Assembly (NCBI RefSeq): GCF_963678635.1
Contig: NC_087062.1
Location: 58,978,129 to 59,042,128, forward strand
DNA from: Symsagittifera roscoffensis
Taxonomy: Eukaryota > Xenacoelomorpha > Acoela > Convolutidae
Reading direction: 5' to 3'
DNA: 64,000 bases
Shown here piece after piece: positions 23,689 through 35,839 of the stretch; the stretch's first letter is position 1, and every line of letters begins with the position of its first letter. Made by a program: the position numbers and the translations under genes. The notes below the pieces were generated by a model. The model was not told where the DNA came from. It did not search any database and was given only the letters and a program-made list of their open reading frames with translations.

Positions 23689-24089
23689 GTTCCGACTTTC
23701 CTAATGAAAGTAGCGGAATATTTGTGCTCGGAACTAGTCCTTTTTGACCGGATTTTTTAAATATCATTCAAAAACTATTGTTTTGAGCTTAAATTTGAAA
23801 ATCTATTTCACCTGTGATCTTTTTTTCTAGCTATTAACGCGTAAGTGGAGATATAATTCGTCTTAGAAAGCGTTCCAAATTGGCTGAAGGAAGCTTATTT
23901 GCCATAATTGATTTGTTACTAGGAGGAACATCTATCACATTGTACTTTATAAGATTTTCGCAAAAATCTCAAATTAAAAAAAAATTTTTTATTTTTTTTC
24001 TACAATTAATTTTTTGTGTTATTACTACTCCATAGACCTTAAAAAGCAATCGCAACATTCAGGGCTTTGCCATGATATGAGCAGTATTG
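23689..24089 (+). mobile_element. family H, copy 2 (internally shortened)
   Basis: Starts GTTCCGACTTTCCTAATGAA and ends GAGCAGTATTG. About 125 bp shorter than copy 1, with part of the middle missing (between the CTGTGATC block and the GCTATTAACGCG block). It is followed after only TT by copy 3, so the two lie head to tail. Confidence 0.75.
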
Positions 24090-24091
24090 TT

Positions 24092-24563
24092 GTTCCGACA
24101 TTCGTAACGAAAGTAAAGGAAAACTTGTGTTCGGGATGGTTTTTTTTTCTTCAGACAAAATTCGACTTTTTAACCAGTCAGTTTCGATGGAGTTTCTTTT
24201 ATCATTCGAAAACTATTGTTGTCCTGAGCTTAAATTTGAACATTTTCATTTTTCACCTGTGATTGTTTTTTGTGTTGTGAAGTGGCCAATTTGGGACAGT
24301 TAACGCGCGATATTTTTCGCGCTATTAACGCGTAAGCAGAGATTTAATCCATTTTAGAAATCGTTCCAAATTGGTTCAAGGAAACTTATATGCCAAAATT
24401 TATCACTTTGTACTTAATATGGCGGTTGCGGGATGTTTTTACAAAAAATCTTATTTTTTAAAGTTTTTTTTACATTGTTCAAATTTTTCATGTTTTTACT
24501 GCTCCGTAGAACTTAAAAGGCAGTCGGAACATTCAAGGCTTCGCCCTGATACGAGCTGTCTTG
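24092..24563 (+). mobile_element. family H, copy 3 (head to tail with copy 2)
   Basis: Starts GTTCCGACATTCGTAACGAA and ends CAAGGCTTCGCCCTGATACG then AGCTGTCTTG before TT. Head-to-tail joining with a TT between copies is what repeated insertion at a T-T target, or rolling-circle read-through, would give. Confidence 0.75.
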
Positions 24564-25174
24564 TTTGTGTTTGTTTCAAATTCAAAGATGTCTCTGGATG
24601 TTTTCATTCCATCAGTCAAAATGGCAATTGACGCTCACAGAATAACTCCAATCAGAGATATGCCGCAAATCAAAATCACAAATCTTTTTATTTTTGGAGA
24701 TTTTTCAGCAAATTTAACTTGAACTATCTTTCTAAATTTGGTGATGAACTTATTGCCACTAAAAAGAAACATAAAACACTATCATGGAAAAAATTCAATC
24801 TACTGTTAAGAGAAAGTAGATTTTGGTTGAACTTAGTGACGTTCAGGAGATCCATTTAAGAGAAAAAGTTTGTTTCAGAGAATTTTTTTTTCGTTGATAT
24901 TACTGAAAACAAAGCTTTTACCGCAGTTTTGGGACTTTTGTAGATCAATTTTATTGCTGCTAAATTTTCGCATGTAAATATTTTAGTTATTTTTTTTAAC
25001 TTAAAACATGAACACGAAAAGCCAAGTGGAAGGCAGACAGGTTTTTATTAAACTTAGTTATTGGTCATAATAATCTGCTTAAGTGTATATAACCCGTAAT
25101 ACATCTGTGTATATATGGATAAATTCTGTAGAGAATCTTTAATATATGAATCTGTTTATATGTATATGTAAATG

Positions 25175-25226
<52 letters not shown>

Positions 25227-25783
25227 TATTGGGTTCATAAACTGTCAGAAGTTTGTAGATAGTATGTACAAAAATTTGCACCAAGTTTGCGTTTTGGTAG
25301 CTATCAAACCACTTAGCTCAAATAAAAAATGCTTTCGATATTGCTATCGATATATTAGTTTTTAAGTTCCATTATTTTGTGCTTTCAAAAGCAATCTATT
25401 TCACAATTGTATTTTGTCTTTGCTACAATTGATTAAGCAATCCTAATTTTGCCAATGTTAGACGATCAGTTCAGTGATATAGTTGCTTGTGATCAACCCA
25501 ATGTTCCAAAAGTACCAAAAAAATGTCGGTGGGTTTTTACCTGCGAATAAAACTAACGTCATATTTTTAATGGATATGTGGTGTTAGCTTTCAAAAAGTT
25601 GGTCTTGATTTTAAAGCCTACGTCCCTCACATTTTCAATTAAAACTTGCGTAGAACGCGTTTTTGTTTCGAGCATACATGTAATCCGGCTCACATTACAA
25701 AACACTTTCTTTACTAGAGGTACCAAGTTAGTCCAAAGTATGTTTTCTGCCTTAAGAAAATGTAACACTGGGAAAAGTTAATA
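24564..25783. other. AT-rich DNA with the TA microsatellite
   Basis: Nothing recognised besides the microsatellite. Confidence 0.5.
25181..25224. repeat. (TA)n microsatellite
   Basis: About 22 uninterrupted TA units after a TATATG-rich lead-in from 25155. Confidence 0.95.
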
Positions 25784-26097
25784 CAGTGCTGATTTAAATT
25801 AACCGGACAAAACAAGCTAAACTTGAAGTTTAAAATTCGTTTTTCTCAAATAGGGTTGGGTTTAGGTGAAAACTTATGAAGACAAAACTTGCTTAAAAGT
25901 TAGTCGAACTAACTCATTTTTGGGGTAAAATGTTGGGCCCGAACTTCGCAAAACAAATTACACAATATTAATTCCGCTAAAATTTTAAGCAAGTTTTGTC
26001 TTCATAAGTTTTCACCTAAACTCAACCCAATTTGAGAGAAACGCGTTTTAAATTTAAAATTTAACGCGTTTTGTCCGGTTAATTTAAATCAGCACTG
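25784..26097. mobile_element. MITE with long inverted ends CAGTGCTGATTT, Tc1/mariner-like
   Basis: Ends CAGTGCTGATTTAAATTAAC and its mirror image, continuing inward with CGGACAAAAC. A second inverted pair lies inside (GGTGAAAACTTATGAAGACA / TGTCTTCATAAGTTTTCACC). 314 bp. TA precedes the left end; the right flank is AA, so a TA duplication is only half supported. CAGTGCTG is the classical Tc1-type terminus. Confidence 0.75.
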
Positions 26098-29000
26098 AAC
26101 AATAAAAAAAATAACGCGACATCTCGCAACAGAAGGCAACTGGTAGCAAAAAACAAATCTTAAAATGTAAAGAAAACGACAACTCGCAGGCTTTAAAATT
26201 AACTTATTTCTTGAGAACTTTGGCTTAAGGTGACTGTTAGGCAGTTTACGCGCATTTCACCGCTTTGCGGCAATAACCGGCTCTAAATTTTGTATTAAGT
26301 CCTAAACCCTCTTTTATCGCGAGTAATTTTTAATCGCGAGTTGTCGCATTACAAAGAAAAAACGTGAATCCCTCTCAAAAATGGAAGAGCTTTTTTGTAT
26401 ACAGAATCTGGGAGTCGTTGGCAAGCAAATGAACGAATATCTACTTAGCTTCAAGTTGAAAAACGAATGATATCTAAGTAACTGAGCATACCCGATAATG
26501 AACGACACTTCAATAAACTTACATTTTGATCATGATGGCGTAAAAAGTCGTTTTGTTCAGTAATAAAACTACTCAGTTTTATTCGGTTAAAAGTAGTTGT
26601 ACTCAGTAAAATATGGAGATGAATTCAGTAATAAATATGGAGGGGACGATGAGAACGACCTCTAGCGGTGTAAGAGCCCAATTTCATAAGAGAGAAGAAG
26701 CTGGAGTTAAGATAAGCATCCACTCAAATCTGATCGTTCTTGGCCACTTTGCATGCAAAAGAGTGGTAAGTTTCGGGGACTCGAGATGACACAAGTGTTC
26801 TCCACTGTTTGATTTCCTCTTGGATACGGATTAGAAGATAAAAGAAGCCGATCAGCGACCAGTGATACCAAAAAATCCCCTGTGTAGTGCCCACTCAAAC
26901 CCTAATACCACAGAACTCAAGGGCACTGAGCTTAATTACGTAAATCTTACTTGGACTCTAATCCAGGATAAATTGACGCTTCAATTCTACTTGATCAGGG
27001 CGAGTAAGTGCCACTGGATTGGTGGTTTGGATAACGAAGGATAAATCTTATCTGATTTGCAATCAAAGCAATGCACTTGACATTTAGAGGTGGTTCAAAT
27101 AAAGACCATACTGAATTTTAATAACGGGAAACTCAAACAATCCTGTCCGAGATATAATCGGAATGTGTTTTGTCTCGCAAAAATTTCGTGTTTTTTTATT
27201 ATTACGGGAAAAGACCCCAAATATATCAGAAACATTATTTTGAGCCGTCATTTCTATGGCCAAGGAAAAGATTTTAAATCAAGTTTTGGGCAAGCTATTT
27301 TGACACCTAATGATCATTTATGACAAGTCAGGCAACCAATTTCGTGACGTAGTGTTAGTTTTGAAATCTGAATTTTATGTCTGAATTGCGGTAAGAATTG
27401 CCCACTGAGAATTTCTATGGGGCGAATTGGGCGTGATCGTTCGGCAAAGTTTCTTAATCAGTGGTGTGTTTCCAAGTGTAATCAATGAAATAACACATAG
27501 TATCTTCTTTTTTGACGTGCCACTCAATTTGTATTTATTGAAATGTTGTTTCATAAGCACCGCTGATCGCGAATGTGAGATATAGTACTATCTCTGAGCA
27601 GAAATGCAGAAAGGGTGATAACTAGGGGGACAGAATAGGACATTAGGAAAGGGATTTAATTGCGTGGGGGCGTTGACGTGGCGTGGTTATCTAAGATTAA
27701 AAAGTACGTTCTAAGTAGTTCTCACTACATTTAGGTATTGAACTTCGCAAAAGATCTATTGTTGGTGTTCCGGCAACTTTTTCAATCTACGTGGCGTAGC
27801 ATGAAAAAAACTAGGAATTATGGGTTTAACTGATGACAAAGAATATTACCATAGCCCGGCAACGAGATTTTACGGTAATATATGGCTTTTACGATCTAAA
27901 TGACTACTATTAAATAAGATTTTTAAAATACCCTTTTCTCTGTTATTTCATCATTTCGATTTGTCCATTTGTTGGTCTCAATGACAAATTAATTTAAAGT
28001 CTACCTTCAATGTAGACTCTTTTCGCTCCAGGTAATGATTAGTTCAACTACACTTCATTTATTGGCCAATGGAACTCCTCAACTCGAATTTTTTCTTCAT
28101 TTTTCAGCCGAAAAAAAAACGTTTTAATGTCATGGTTTAGTTCATGTTACTTGGAAAGTTCATTAGAAAGGATAAAGGCCCGATAAAAGGATGATTATAA
28201 AAACCATAACATTAGCTCCTCTAATGCTCTCACCAAAGGTATTGAAATCATCTTCAGGAAAAATTGTACTATATAGCTCATTATACGAAAACTAGATTTG
28301 GTGTCAATAAAAATGCGAAATCAATTTTTAACATAGAATCAAAATTGTTAATTGCCGAGTTCAAATAACTTCGGGAAACTTAATGCTGTGCTCTCGGCCA
28401 TTCGGCAAAACTTTTATCGATTATTTTTAATTGGCAGTTGCCATCGTTCGAGCAGTCTTGCTTGGGGCTTTGAAAGCAATTTATAAATGCATTTTTTGTA
28501 AATAAATTGATCTTAAGCTCACTGGGTTAGATAAACCGATATCTAGTGTCACACCATTGTCAAAATTTTTTTGAACCGCAAATAATCTTAGCAATTCTAG
28601 ATAAACCGTAACAAACCTTTTAGAAGTATTTCTGACAATATTGAAAAGAATTTGCGGCAAAAAGTAACCTTGAAATCAGCACCGGAAAAATATAAGATCT
28701 CTGCGTGCAAAAAGACTTCCTTTTTCATGACTAGATGGTTTGAATCGTTTTTTTTTTCAACCATTGGCTAATTAGCTGCTCTAATAACTGGGTAGTAAAG
28801 TGGGAAAATTTCAGAATGAATCTAGCCGTATGTTTTCGACTGCTTATTTGTACGCATATTCAGTTTTAATTTTAATGTACAGAGGAAGTGCTCGCTTAAT
28901 CTATATTTCTGGACAAGACTGGTCGGATCAAGATGGAACTCTAAGTGTTTCTACTGGCCTTAAGATTGCCTCCACTAGTTTGCTGATAATTTTTTCACGA

Positions 29001-29282
29001 AATCTCCCCGTGAGCTGACGTCAACAAGACTGTTCGTTATACACAAGGCAAATTCTGAATGTTAACGTCGATGAGAAGAGTTTGTATTTAAATTTTTGCA
29101 AAAGTGCAGAAAAAGAAAAAAATTTGTATAATTTTCAATTTTACGTTCATTTTAATTTCTTTATTGTTATCTCCCCACAAATTTCAATTTAAAGTGATAT
29201 ATTTGCGTCTGGTAGTGTATAAAAAGTCAATAAAAAGTTTCGGGTTAAAAAATGATAGCCAAAATAATCAAAAAGAATATGA
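26098..29282. other. unassigned, partly GC-richer DNA
   Basis: 26640-27060 and 27380-27700 are less AT-rich and look older or once functional, but open stretches (for example 26707-26898 minus, 28800-29018 plus) match no family I know and lack convincing splice sites. Repeated TCGCGAG/CTCGC words at 26110-26360 hint at a decayed inverted repeat. Confidence 0.4.
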
Positions 29283-29800
29283 ACAAGATTGCTCGTATCA
29301 GGGCGACGCCCAGAAACTTCCGACTGCCTTTTAACGTTTAAGTAGTGGTATTTCAGAAAATTTCAAAGTGTTTTAAAAAATTGATAAAATGTTCAAACAA
29401 AACGGATTTTTTTTTAACCAGTTTATTGTTGAAAATCCCCTTCAAACGCTATGTTACGTGCAAAGTGATATATTTTGCATATTGTTAAGTTTTAAATAGA
29501 CCTGCCTTTTAAACTAGCATGCCTAAATTCAAATTGAGTTTCTGTCTAAGAAGGTCTAAGGCTCCGCTTGCACATTAACAGCACAATATACCTCGCACGT
29601 TTTGTCTCAAGTTAGCCGAATTGGCAACTTATTAACCCGGATACATTTTTTGAAAAAAAATATTCACAGCTAAAATATACATTTTTAAAACAAATTTTGA
29701 GCTTAATACGTCAATACATTTTAGATGGTGTAATTTTTTTTGTTCAGTTGAAATACTGTTCAAAAGATAGAAGAAAATGGACTGGAGAAAGAAAACACCC
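29283..29800 (-). mobile_element. family H, copy 4, strongly diverged
   Basis: The 3' end is clear on the minus strand (TTAAAAGGCAGTCGGAAGTT, then GATACGAGCAATCTTG). Further right, only islands match (the ..GTTAATG.GC.AG and TGATATA-type blocks), so the left-hand bound is firm and the right-hand one approximate. Confidence 0.5.
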
Positions 29801-29939
29801 GAAAACAAATATTTTATAATTTCCTCGGAACAGCTGGACCCTTATGTACAATAAGTATTTGGAACAACGAGAGAAAACTGATTGTCGAAAATCAATTTAG
29901 AATTGTTGAATTTGGGGCTAAAGCTTTTTTTATCACAAA

Positions 29940-30473
29940 CAAGACTGCTCGTATCAGGGCGAAGCCCTGAATATTCCGAGTGCCTTTTGAGGTTTATGGA
30001 GCAGTAATAACAGAAAAAAAATTAAAGTACTAAAATAAAATGAAAACGTTTTTTTTTTCTAAAATTTGATTTTTTTTTGGTGAAAAACATCCCCCCACAC
30101 GCCATATAAAGTACAAAAGGATAGATTTCAATCCTTGTATTAAATCAATTATGGCAAATAAGATTCTTTCAACTAATTTTGAACGATGTCTAAGACGGAT
30201 TAAATCTCGGCTTACGCGTTAATAGCGCGAAAAATATCGAGCGTTAATTGTACCAAATTGGCCAAAATGGCAATCTTCAAACCCCCATAACTTTACAAAA
30301 AATGGTCGCAGGTGAAATATCTTTCCAAATTTAAGCTCAGGACAACAATAGCTTTCGAATGATATTAAAATTTTTTATCAAAAATCGCTAGTTAAAAAGT
30401 CGGAACTTGTCCGAAGAAAAAAAACCCACCCCGACCACAAATATTCCGTTATTTTCGTATCGAAAGTCTGAAC
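29940..30473 (-). mobile_element. family H, copy 5, minus strand, full length
   Basis: Read on the minus strand it starts GTTCAGACTTTCGATACGAA and ends CAGGGCTTCGCCCTGATACG then AGCAGTCTTGTT. About 534 bp, with all internal blocks (GCTATTAACGCGTAAGC, CATAATTGATTT) recognisable. Confidence 0.75.
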
Positions 30474-31329
30474 AAAAACATCATATTATCTATCCGAAAC
30501 TGACCAAACATATAAACCACCAAAACTTACAAAAATGTTTTGCTGGCTTAAAAGTTTTAAGTAGATTTTATACGAAATAAAATGACTAGTTGATAGTAAA
30601 AAACTGCCCCCGAGTACAAATATTATGTCAATCGGAACAAAAAGTATATGTGTTGGCGTTGCCATTAAAGTTACGACCCTTGTGTAAGGTTAAACGGGTT
30701 AAACTACGACTTTTTTTGCCTGTTTCTAATTTAAGCTCAATTACGACATTGAACGGAATCAATTCGAAAAGTTATCTCAAAAAACTTTGAATCAACAAAC
30801 TTTTTAAGCGAAATACTTTGAGCTGATTCGCTACTAACGTTCAAAAATTACAACTTTTAATACAATTTTGAATACAACAGACTTTGAATATAACTTTTTG
30901 CCATGAAGTTTATTAGAATAAGTAAAAATAAAAGTATTACAGTATTATAAAAAGTTTATACAGTATTATGCAGGCGAACCGGTTCTTTCACCAAATTGTT
31001 TGACCAAAATGAACTCAGAAAAGAAAATCAAAAAGAGAAACTTTGAAAAAAGTTTAACAATGGTTCAGCAGTTTTTGGTGTCTCATTTCTTTGTTAATTT
31101 TATCTGAAAAAGGTAATTGAATTACAGGAAAAATTAGAGATAAAGATGTAGCTATTGTTAAGAAAACAACGAAATAAAGCGAAAAGTTTTTTGCCAGAAT
31201 AATTTTGGGGAATTAGTTTGTCAACCAATATTGCCGAGTTTAGTCTCAGAAACAAACTAAAACAAATCAAATCAGTTTTCGTGTCACAAAAAGAAGTTTT
31301 TAGAAAAAAAAATTGATTCCAAATTACAA
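30474..31329. other. AT-rich DNA between H copies 5 and 6
   Basis: No feature recognised. Confidence 0.5.
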
Positions 31330-31855
31330 CAAGACTGCTCGTATCAGGGCGGAGCCCTGAATGTTCCGACTGCCTTTTAAGGTTTATGGGGCATTAATAA
31401 CATTAAAAAAAACTTAAATGTAATAAAATAAAATGATTTTTTTTCTTCTAAAATTTGAGATTTTTATGAAAATCATCCCTCCACACGTCATATCAAGTAC
31501 AAAAGGATATATTTTGCTCCTTGTAGCATAGCATTATGGCAAATAAGCTTCTTTCAACCAATTTGGAACGATTTCTGAGACGGATTAAATCTCCGCTTAC
31601 GCGTTAAGAGTGCGAAATATATTGCGCGTTAATTGTCCCAAAATGGCCAAAATGGCAATATTTAAACCTCCATAACTTTGCGAAAAATGATCACAGGTAA
31701 AATATTTTTTCAAATTTAAGCTCAGGACAACAATACCTTTCGAGTGATATAAAATTCCGTCAATAATGGCTGGCTAAAAAGTCGAAATTTGTCTGAAGGA
31801 AAACAAAACCACCCGAGCACAAATATTCCGTTACTTTCGTATCTAAAGTCGGAAC
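31330..31855 (-). mobile_element. family H, copy 6, minus strand, full length
   Basis: On the minus strand: start GTTCCGACTTTAGATACGAA, end CAGGGCTCCGCCCTGATACG then AGCAGTCTTGTT. The compensating change in the hairpin loop (TTC to TCC) leaves the stem intact. 526 bp, close in length to copy 1. Confidence 0.75.
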
Positions 31856-32451
31856 AATAAATCGAGATTTATATGATTCAACACAAGACCCCGGCGAGTT
31901 TCTTTGAGCTAATTTTTGAGAAATGTTTATATGATTGTAAACACTTACAAAAAAGCACGATAATGTTTTTAACGAGTTGGTTTTGATCATTTTTTCTCTT
32001 TCCACTTACATAAAACTACTATTTCGATATAAGAAAAAAACCATAAACAAAAAACTTAAGCCAGAAAACAGGTATAATAACACTAGCACCATGATACTAA
32101 AAAGACTATTAAAGTATTGGTGTTTCAAATTGGCAAAGCCTTGCACGCATCGAATTCTCTCAATTAGTTTCAGAATTCCCTACTCTGGGAAATTTTGCCA
32201 CCTCTAGTATGAGCGGTAACACCGCTAAGCATATTAAAACACAGTTTTATTGGACGGACTTTAATTAAAGACAAACTGAAAACTTCATTTAAACGAATTA
32301 CTCCTCAAGTAGTTTTGGGATTTCGCGCACTTAAAAATTGAGAACAATTTTTGAGTTTTGGTAAAAATGATGATCGTTTTTGAGGCACCGTAATAACAGT
32401 TCATTTACTCAGAATAAGATCAACAAGACAAAACTTAGTTTTATATAAGCA
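31856..32451. other. AT-rich DNA
   Basis: A 76-codon open stretch at 31977-32207 shows no domain. Nothing else was seen. Confidence 0.4.
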
Positions 32452-32907
32452 TTGTTTTTCAGAAATTTCATTTATTTATGTCTTTTTAGCTTGTTCCTAA
32501 TTCCAAAGGTGTCACAATTTTTTTATCGCGAAAAATTGTGCAAAGCCTCTTGGTTGCTCTTGAGTTGTGCAAAGCCTCTTGATAAAGTTTTTCGGTCGAC
32601 AAAAGGCATGCATTATTTTTTCGGAGTCGCCCGTACGGTCGCCCCAAAGTTTCTCGGTCACGCAAAGTCGCTCCAACAGTGTTTTGGTTCCGTAAAGTCC
32701 TGGCTTATCTGTAAAGTCCTGACTTATATTTGGCCGGGCAAGGTCGCGGCTTATTTGTTTGGGTCGCGCAACGTGACGACAAAGTTTTTGGCATCTCTTT
32801 CGGGTCACATTGGTCGCGTCTCATTGATTTTGCATCGCGATACTTGCAATTTAAATCTTGAACCTCGGCCCGGTTCTTATTCAGCCAGTTTGGAAATTTT
32901 TACTTGA
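32452..32907 (+). repeat. degenerate tandem repeat open in both strands
   Basis: The plus strand is open for 151 codons and the minus strand for about 98 codons over the same DNA. The region is made of loosely repeated units: TGTGCAAAGCCTCTTG twice (about 32535 and 32566), then variants of CGGTC-CGCAAAGT-- every 25 bp or so (CGGTCGCCCCAAAGTTTCTC, CGGTCACGCAAAGTCGCTCC). Repetition rather than selection can explain the open frames. The product has no recognisable domain. Confidence 0.5.
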
Positions 32908-33209
32908 TCAGTCGAGTATGATCATTCCAATGCCCCTCTGATATCTTAACCGATATTGCTTTTTTGTTGTGTTCAATGATGTCTCGTTTTCTGTGAGCAT
33001 TGCTGTCCCTCATCAATGGAAAGTCTGAAGTGTGAAATCACAAAGATCGCATCTTGTAAATTCTCCATGAAATTTAAGCCTTGTAGACACGGAACTTCTT
33101 CCTTTCTAGAAGATTTTTAAAAATTTTTTCACTAGTGTAGAGTGAATAAACTGTTAAACTGGTATCGGCTCAATCGTGCCAAACTTGAATTAGAGTACTG
33201 TCTTAGTGC

Positions 33210-33430
33210 ATTTTCTACAAACTCTCTATTTTACTAAGTTGTTGTTATTGATGTGGATTTGCAGCAAAGCTGAAGGGTTTCTTAGCTCCAGTCGTTATTC
33301 GTTGTAGTCATGTCCAGTTACTACTGAATTTTCTACAAACTCTCTATTTTACTAAGTTGTTGTTATTGATGTGGATTTGCAGCAAAGCTGAAGGGTTTCT
33401 TAGCTCCAGTCGTTATTCGTAATAGTCAGT
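33210..33430. repeat. 118-bp tandem duplication
   Basis: ATTTTCTACAAACTCTCTAT ... CCAGTCGTTATTCGT (91 bp) occurs at 33210 and again at 33328 without a difference that I can see, so the duplication is recent. Confidence 0.9.
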
Positions 33431-33809
33431 CCATCTTTTTGATAACACCAAAATAGTGGCCATGAGCAACGGGTGCGCTCAGAAATTTTTTCTTCAAAGA
33501 ATTTTCTCATTGTTTCGATTAATCTGTTTGTCAGCCCTGACATTTCTCTAACGTTTATAAATGTTTCCAACCGATTTATGATTCGACATGTTTTGAAAAC
33601 CAATTCGTTTTGTGCATTTTTGTTTCGCATTTTTGACAATTTTAAAATTTCGTTCAACCTGGTTTCAGACTTTTGCATATATAGCTGTCGTTTTCAACTA
33701 GTGCTTTTGCAACTAAAAGGATTTCATTTTTAGAAAAAAAACATTGGGAGGCGCAAGATGTTTAAGAGCCAAAACTGCATTTTGTATTCAGAGTCTCTGT
33801 TTCCCGCTA

Positions 33810-34430
33810 TCCAATCCATTTAACAACTTTCTTTTGGATTTTTTCAAGCGCTAGTATAGAAGCGATCCTTGATCTTACACAGGTAAAACCATACAACAAT
33901 AAAAGAAGTATCAAAGACTTATACAGACCCTGCTTTACGACTGTCCTGACATTCCATTTGAGGAGATAGAATACTTTGCTTGCCTTCCTCATCCTTTTCG
34001 CAACGCTCCAAGTAAGATATTTAGATACGAGTAATCTGAGATCTTTCACTACTTTTGACTCTTCTATATTCCCCTTTTTCAATTGAACTTTGTCCTCTAA
34101 TTTTTAGGCAAGCACATATGTCAATTGTTAATTCAATTTTATTTTTTGACACTCATCTTTGATTGCATGAAGATCACCCTGTCCTTGCCAGAAACTTTTT
34201 CGATCAGCTAAAATTTCGAAATCGTTGACAAATATGTAGTCTTCTGAAAACATGAGGAAATCAAGTAGATTGTTTTTGAAGACACAAAACGAAAGTGGTC
34301 CTAAAAGCGATCATTGTGGAACTCCACTTGTGATTTCCACAAGTTTTGAGCTCAAATTCGAATTGTTTTTAGATTTCGTCTTTCGGTCTGGCGAATTGTT
34401 TTCGGTTTTTAAGATAATCAATCAGTAATC
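33810..34430 (-). pseudogene. LINE reverse-transcriptase fragment (C-terminal half), degraded
   Basis: Minus-strand translation in shifting frames shows the ordered landmarks of a non-LTR reverse transcriptase: LLIDYLKNRKQ, TSGVPQ then SLLGPLSF (family G-V-P-Q-G-S-x-L-G-P-L-x-F), FVNDFEIL at the catalytic Y/F-A-D-D position, GDLHAIKDECQK, VKDLRLLVSKYLTWS and LALEKIQKKVVKWI. The catalytic motif is F-V-N-D instead of F-A-D-D and there are in-frame stops (after G-V-P-Q and after K-L-N), so it is dead. The pattern resembles Jockey/CR1-type LINEs; the clade is not settled. Confidence 0.8.
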
Positions 34431-34526
34431 TCAATCTGGCAACGGAGATAACGTTACTATTACTGTAACTATTCTTCTTGAATTTCAGCATTTTTTCAGG
34501 AATTTTTGAGTCTATTCTTTTAATTA

Positions 34527-34870
34527 GGCACTTAGCACAGTGGTAGGGCGTTCACTTTGAATTCTTCAGATCGTGTATTCGATCCCATACCGTGGCAATG
34601 ATAGTGTGTGAGGACAAGCTCTCATTTGACCTCCAGCTTCAGGTCTACCACAACCTGACCAAATTTGGCTGCTATAGTGGTACCACGTAAAAGTTCTAGA
34701 CGCAAAAAAAATGCCTTGAGTCGCAAAAAAAACAGCTTCGCTCAGCAAAATAACACTGTCTAGAATGTGGGGAGATAATACAAATGGACTATCCTCGACA
34801 GGACTGTTAAGGCCTACTGATAGCTCCTCTGCGATTCGCAGGAATTACAATTAATTAATTAATTATTCTC
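34527..34870 (+). mobile_element. tRNA-derived SINE, copy 2
   Basis: TAGCACAGTGGTAGGGCG (A box) and GTGTATTCGATCC (B box) are followed by the same body (AATGATAGTGTGTGAGGACA, GGTACCACGTAAAAGTTCTA, CTTCGCTCAGCAAAATA) and an AATTAATTAATTAATT tail. It is inserted between two LINE fragments. Confidence 0.8.
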
Positions 34871-34942
34871 ATTTAGTTCATGATTTCTGTATGTACGCAG
34901 ATGTTTTTATCAAGTCTGTTCAACTACTCCTCCTCATCTAGT

Positions 34943-34986
34943 TTTCTTCTTCATCATCATCATCATCATCTTCTTCTTCTTCTCTT
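34943..34986. repeat. (ATC)n and (TTC)n microsatellite
   Basis: TTCTTC, then six or so CAT/ATC units, then TTCTTCTTCTTC. It lies between the SINE and the second LINE fragment. Confidence 0.9.
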
Positions 34987-35059
34987 GAATGGACAGGCTT
35001 CTTCCCCTTATATAAGGTTTGTCTTGACAGAAGGTTAAAATTCACATTTGTGGCGGGCC

Positions 35060-35560
35060 TGGCAAAGTTGGAATATGATCTGCTAGTCTCTCCTACGTCG
35101 CATGTTATTCAACTGGTGTCTATCGTGTCTAGTATGGTTGAGGTGGTTGCGCTAGGGGCTTCCAAGTAGAGCTATTGTCTGCCATGGATGTCACATGGAG
35201 GGCTTGCAGATTTTTCAAGCATTCCGGTGTTACAATTGTTTTCCAGAGCAGGCCAAAGTTGACACGGGCATATGCCTTTTTGATTTCCAATAAGATCGCT
35301 TTGGGGCGATTGCTTCTGTTGTGGGATCTATGATGTTTCCTTATGCTCCCAAAATTGTCTCATGTCTCAACTATTTTTCGTGCAACCTCCGAATGCGCAT
35401 CATAAAATTGTGTCCCACTGATCAAAAACTGTGCCCATTGTATGGCGCACTCAACTTGAGGACTAACGTTCACCTCGACAAGCTTTGTTTTGAGGATGAA
35501 CTGAGAGCGATCTCGCATTGTTTTCGGTTTTTAAGATAATCAATCAGTAATAATACGCGG
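35060..35560 (-). pseudogene. second LINE reverse-transcriptase fragment, degraded
   Basis: On the minus strand, KAILLEIKKAYARVNFGLLW then KTIVTPECLKNLQAL matches the K-A-Y/F-D-x-V-x-x-x-L-L-W-K-x-L segment of LINE reverse transcriptases. LLIDYLKNRKQ lies at the right end. The order of segments is not that of an intact enzyme, so it is rearranged. It shares an exact 35-bp stretch with the first fragment (34395-34429 = 35517-35551). Confidence 0.6.
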
Positions 35561-35839
35561 CAGAACAGTCTCGCTCAGTCAAGAAAAACCCAAGTTTTTT
35601 TCATTTAAAAATTAGTATTCATCGGGGATAAAGTACGCGTTCACAAACGAGAGCGTCCTGGGCATGCTTTTCTTTTTTTGTTCTCCGATGATGTGGAATC
35701 GGTAGTTTGTTTTTGTGGACAAGTCCACGGTCTAAGCTTGCCGCATATTGAAAGTCCTGAATCCAAGATGAACTCTATTTATTGTTCTCCTCCTCTTTTT
35801 CTTTTTTTTTCTTTTTTTTGTCTTCTACGTTGTTACTTG

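Noticed and set aside
25155-25224. Replication origin or promoter in the TA run
   Set aside because: A simple TA microsatellite explains it.
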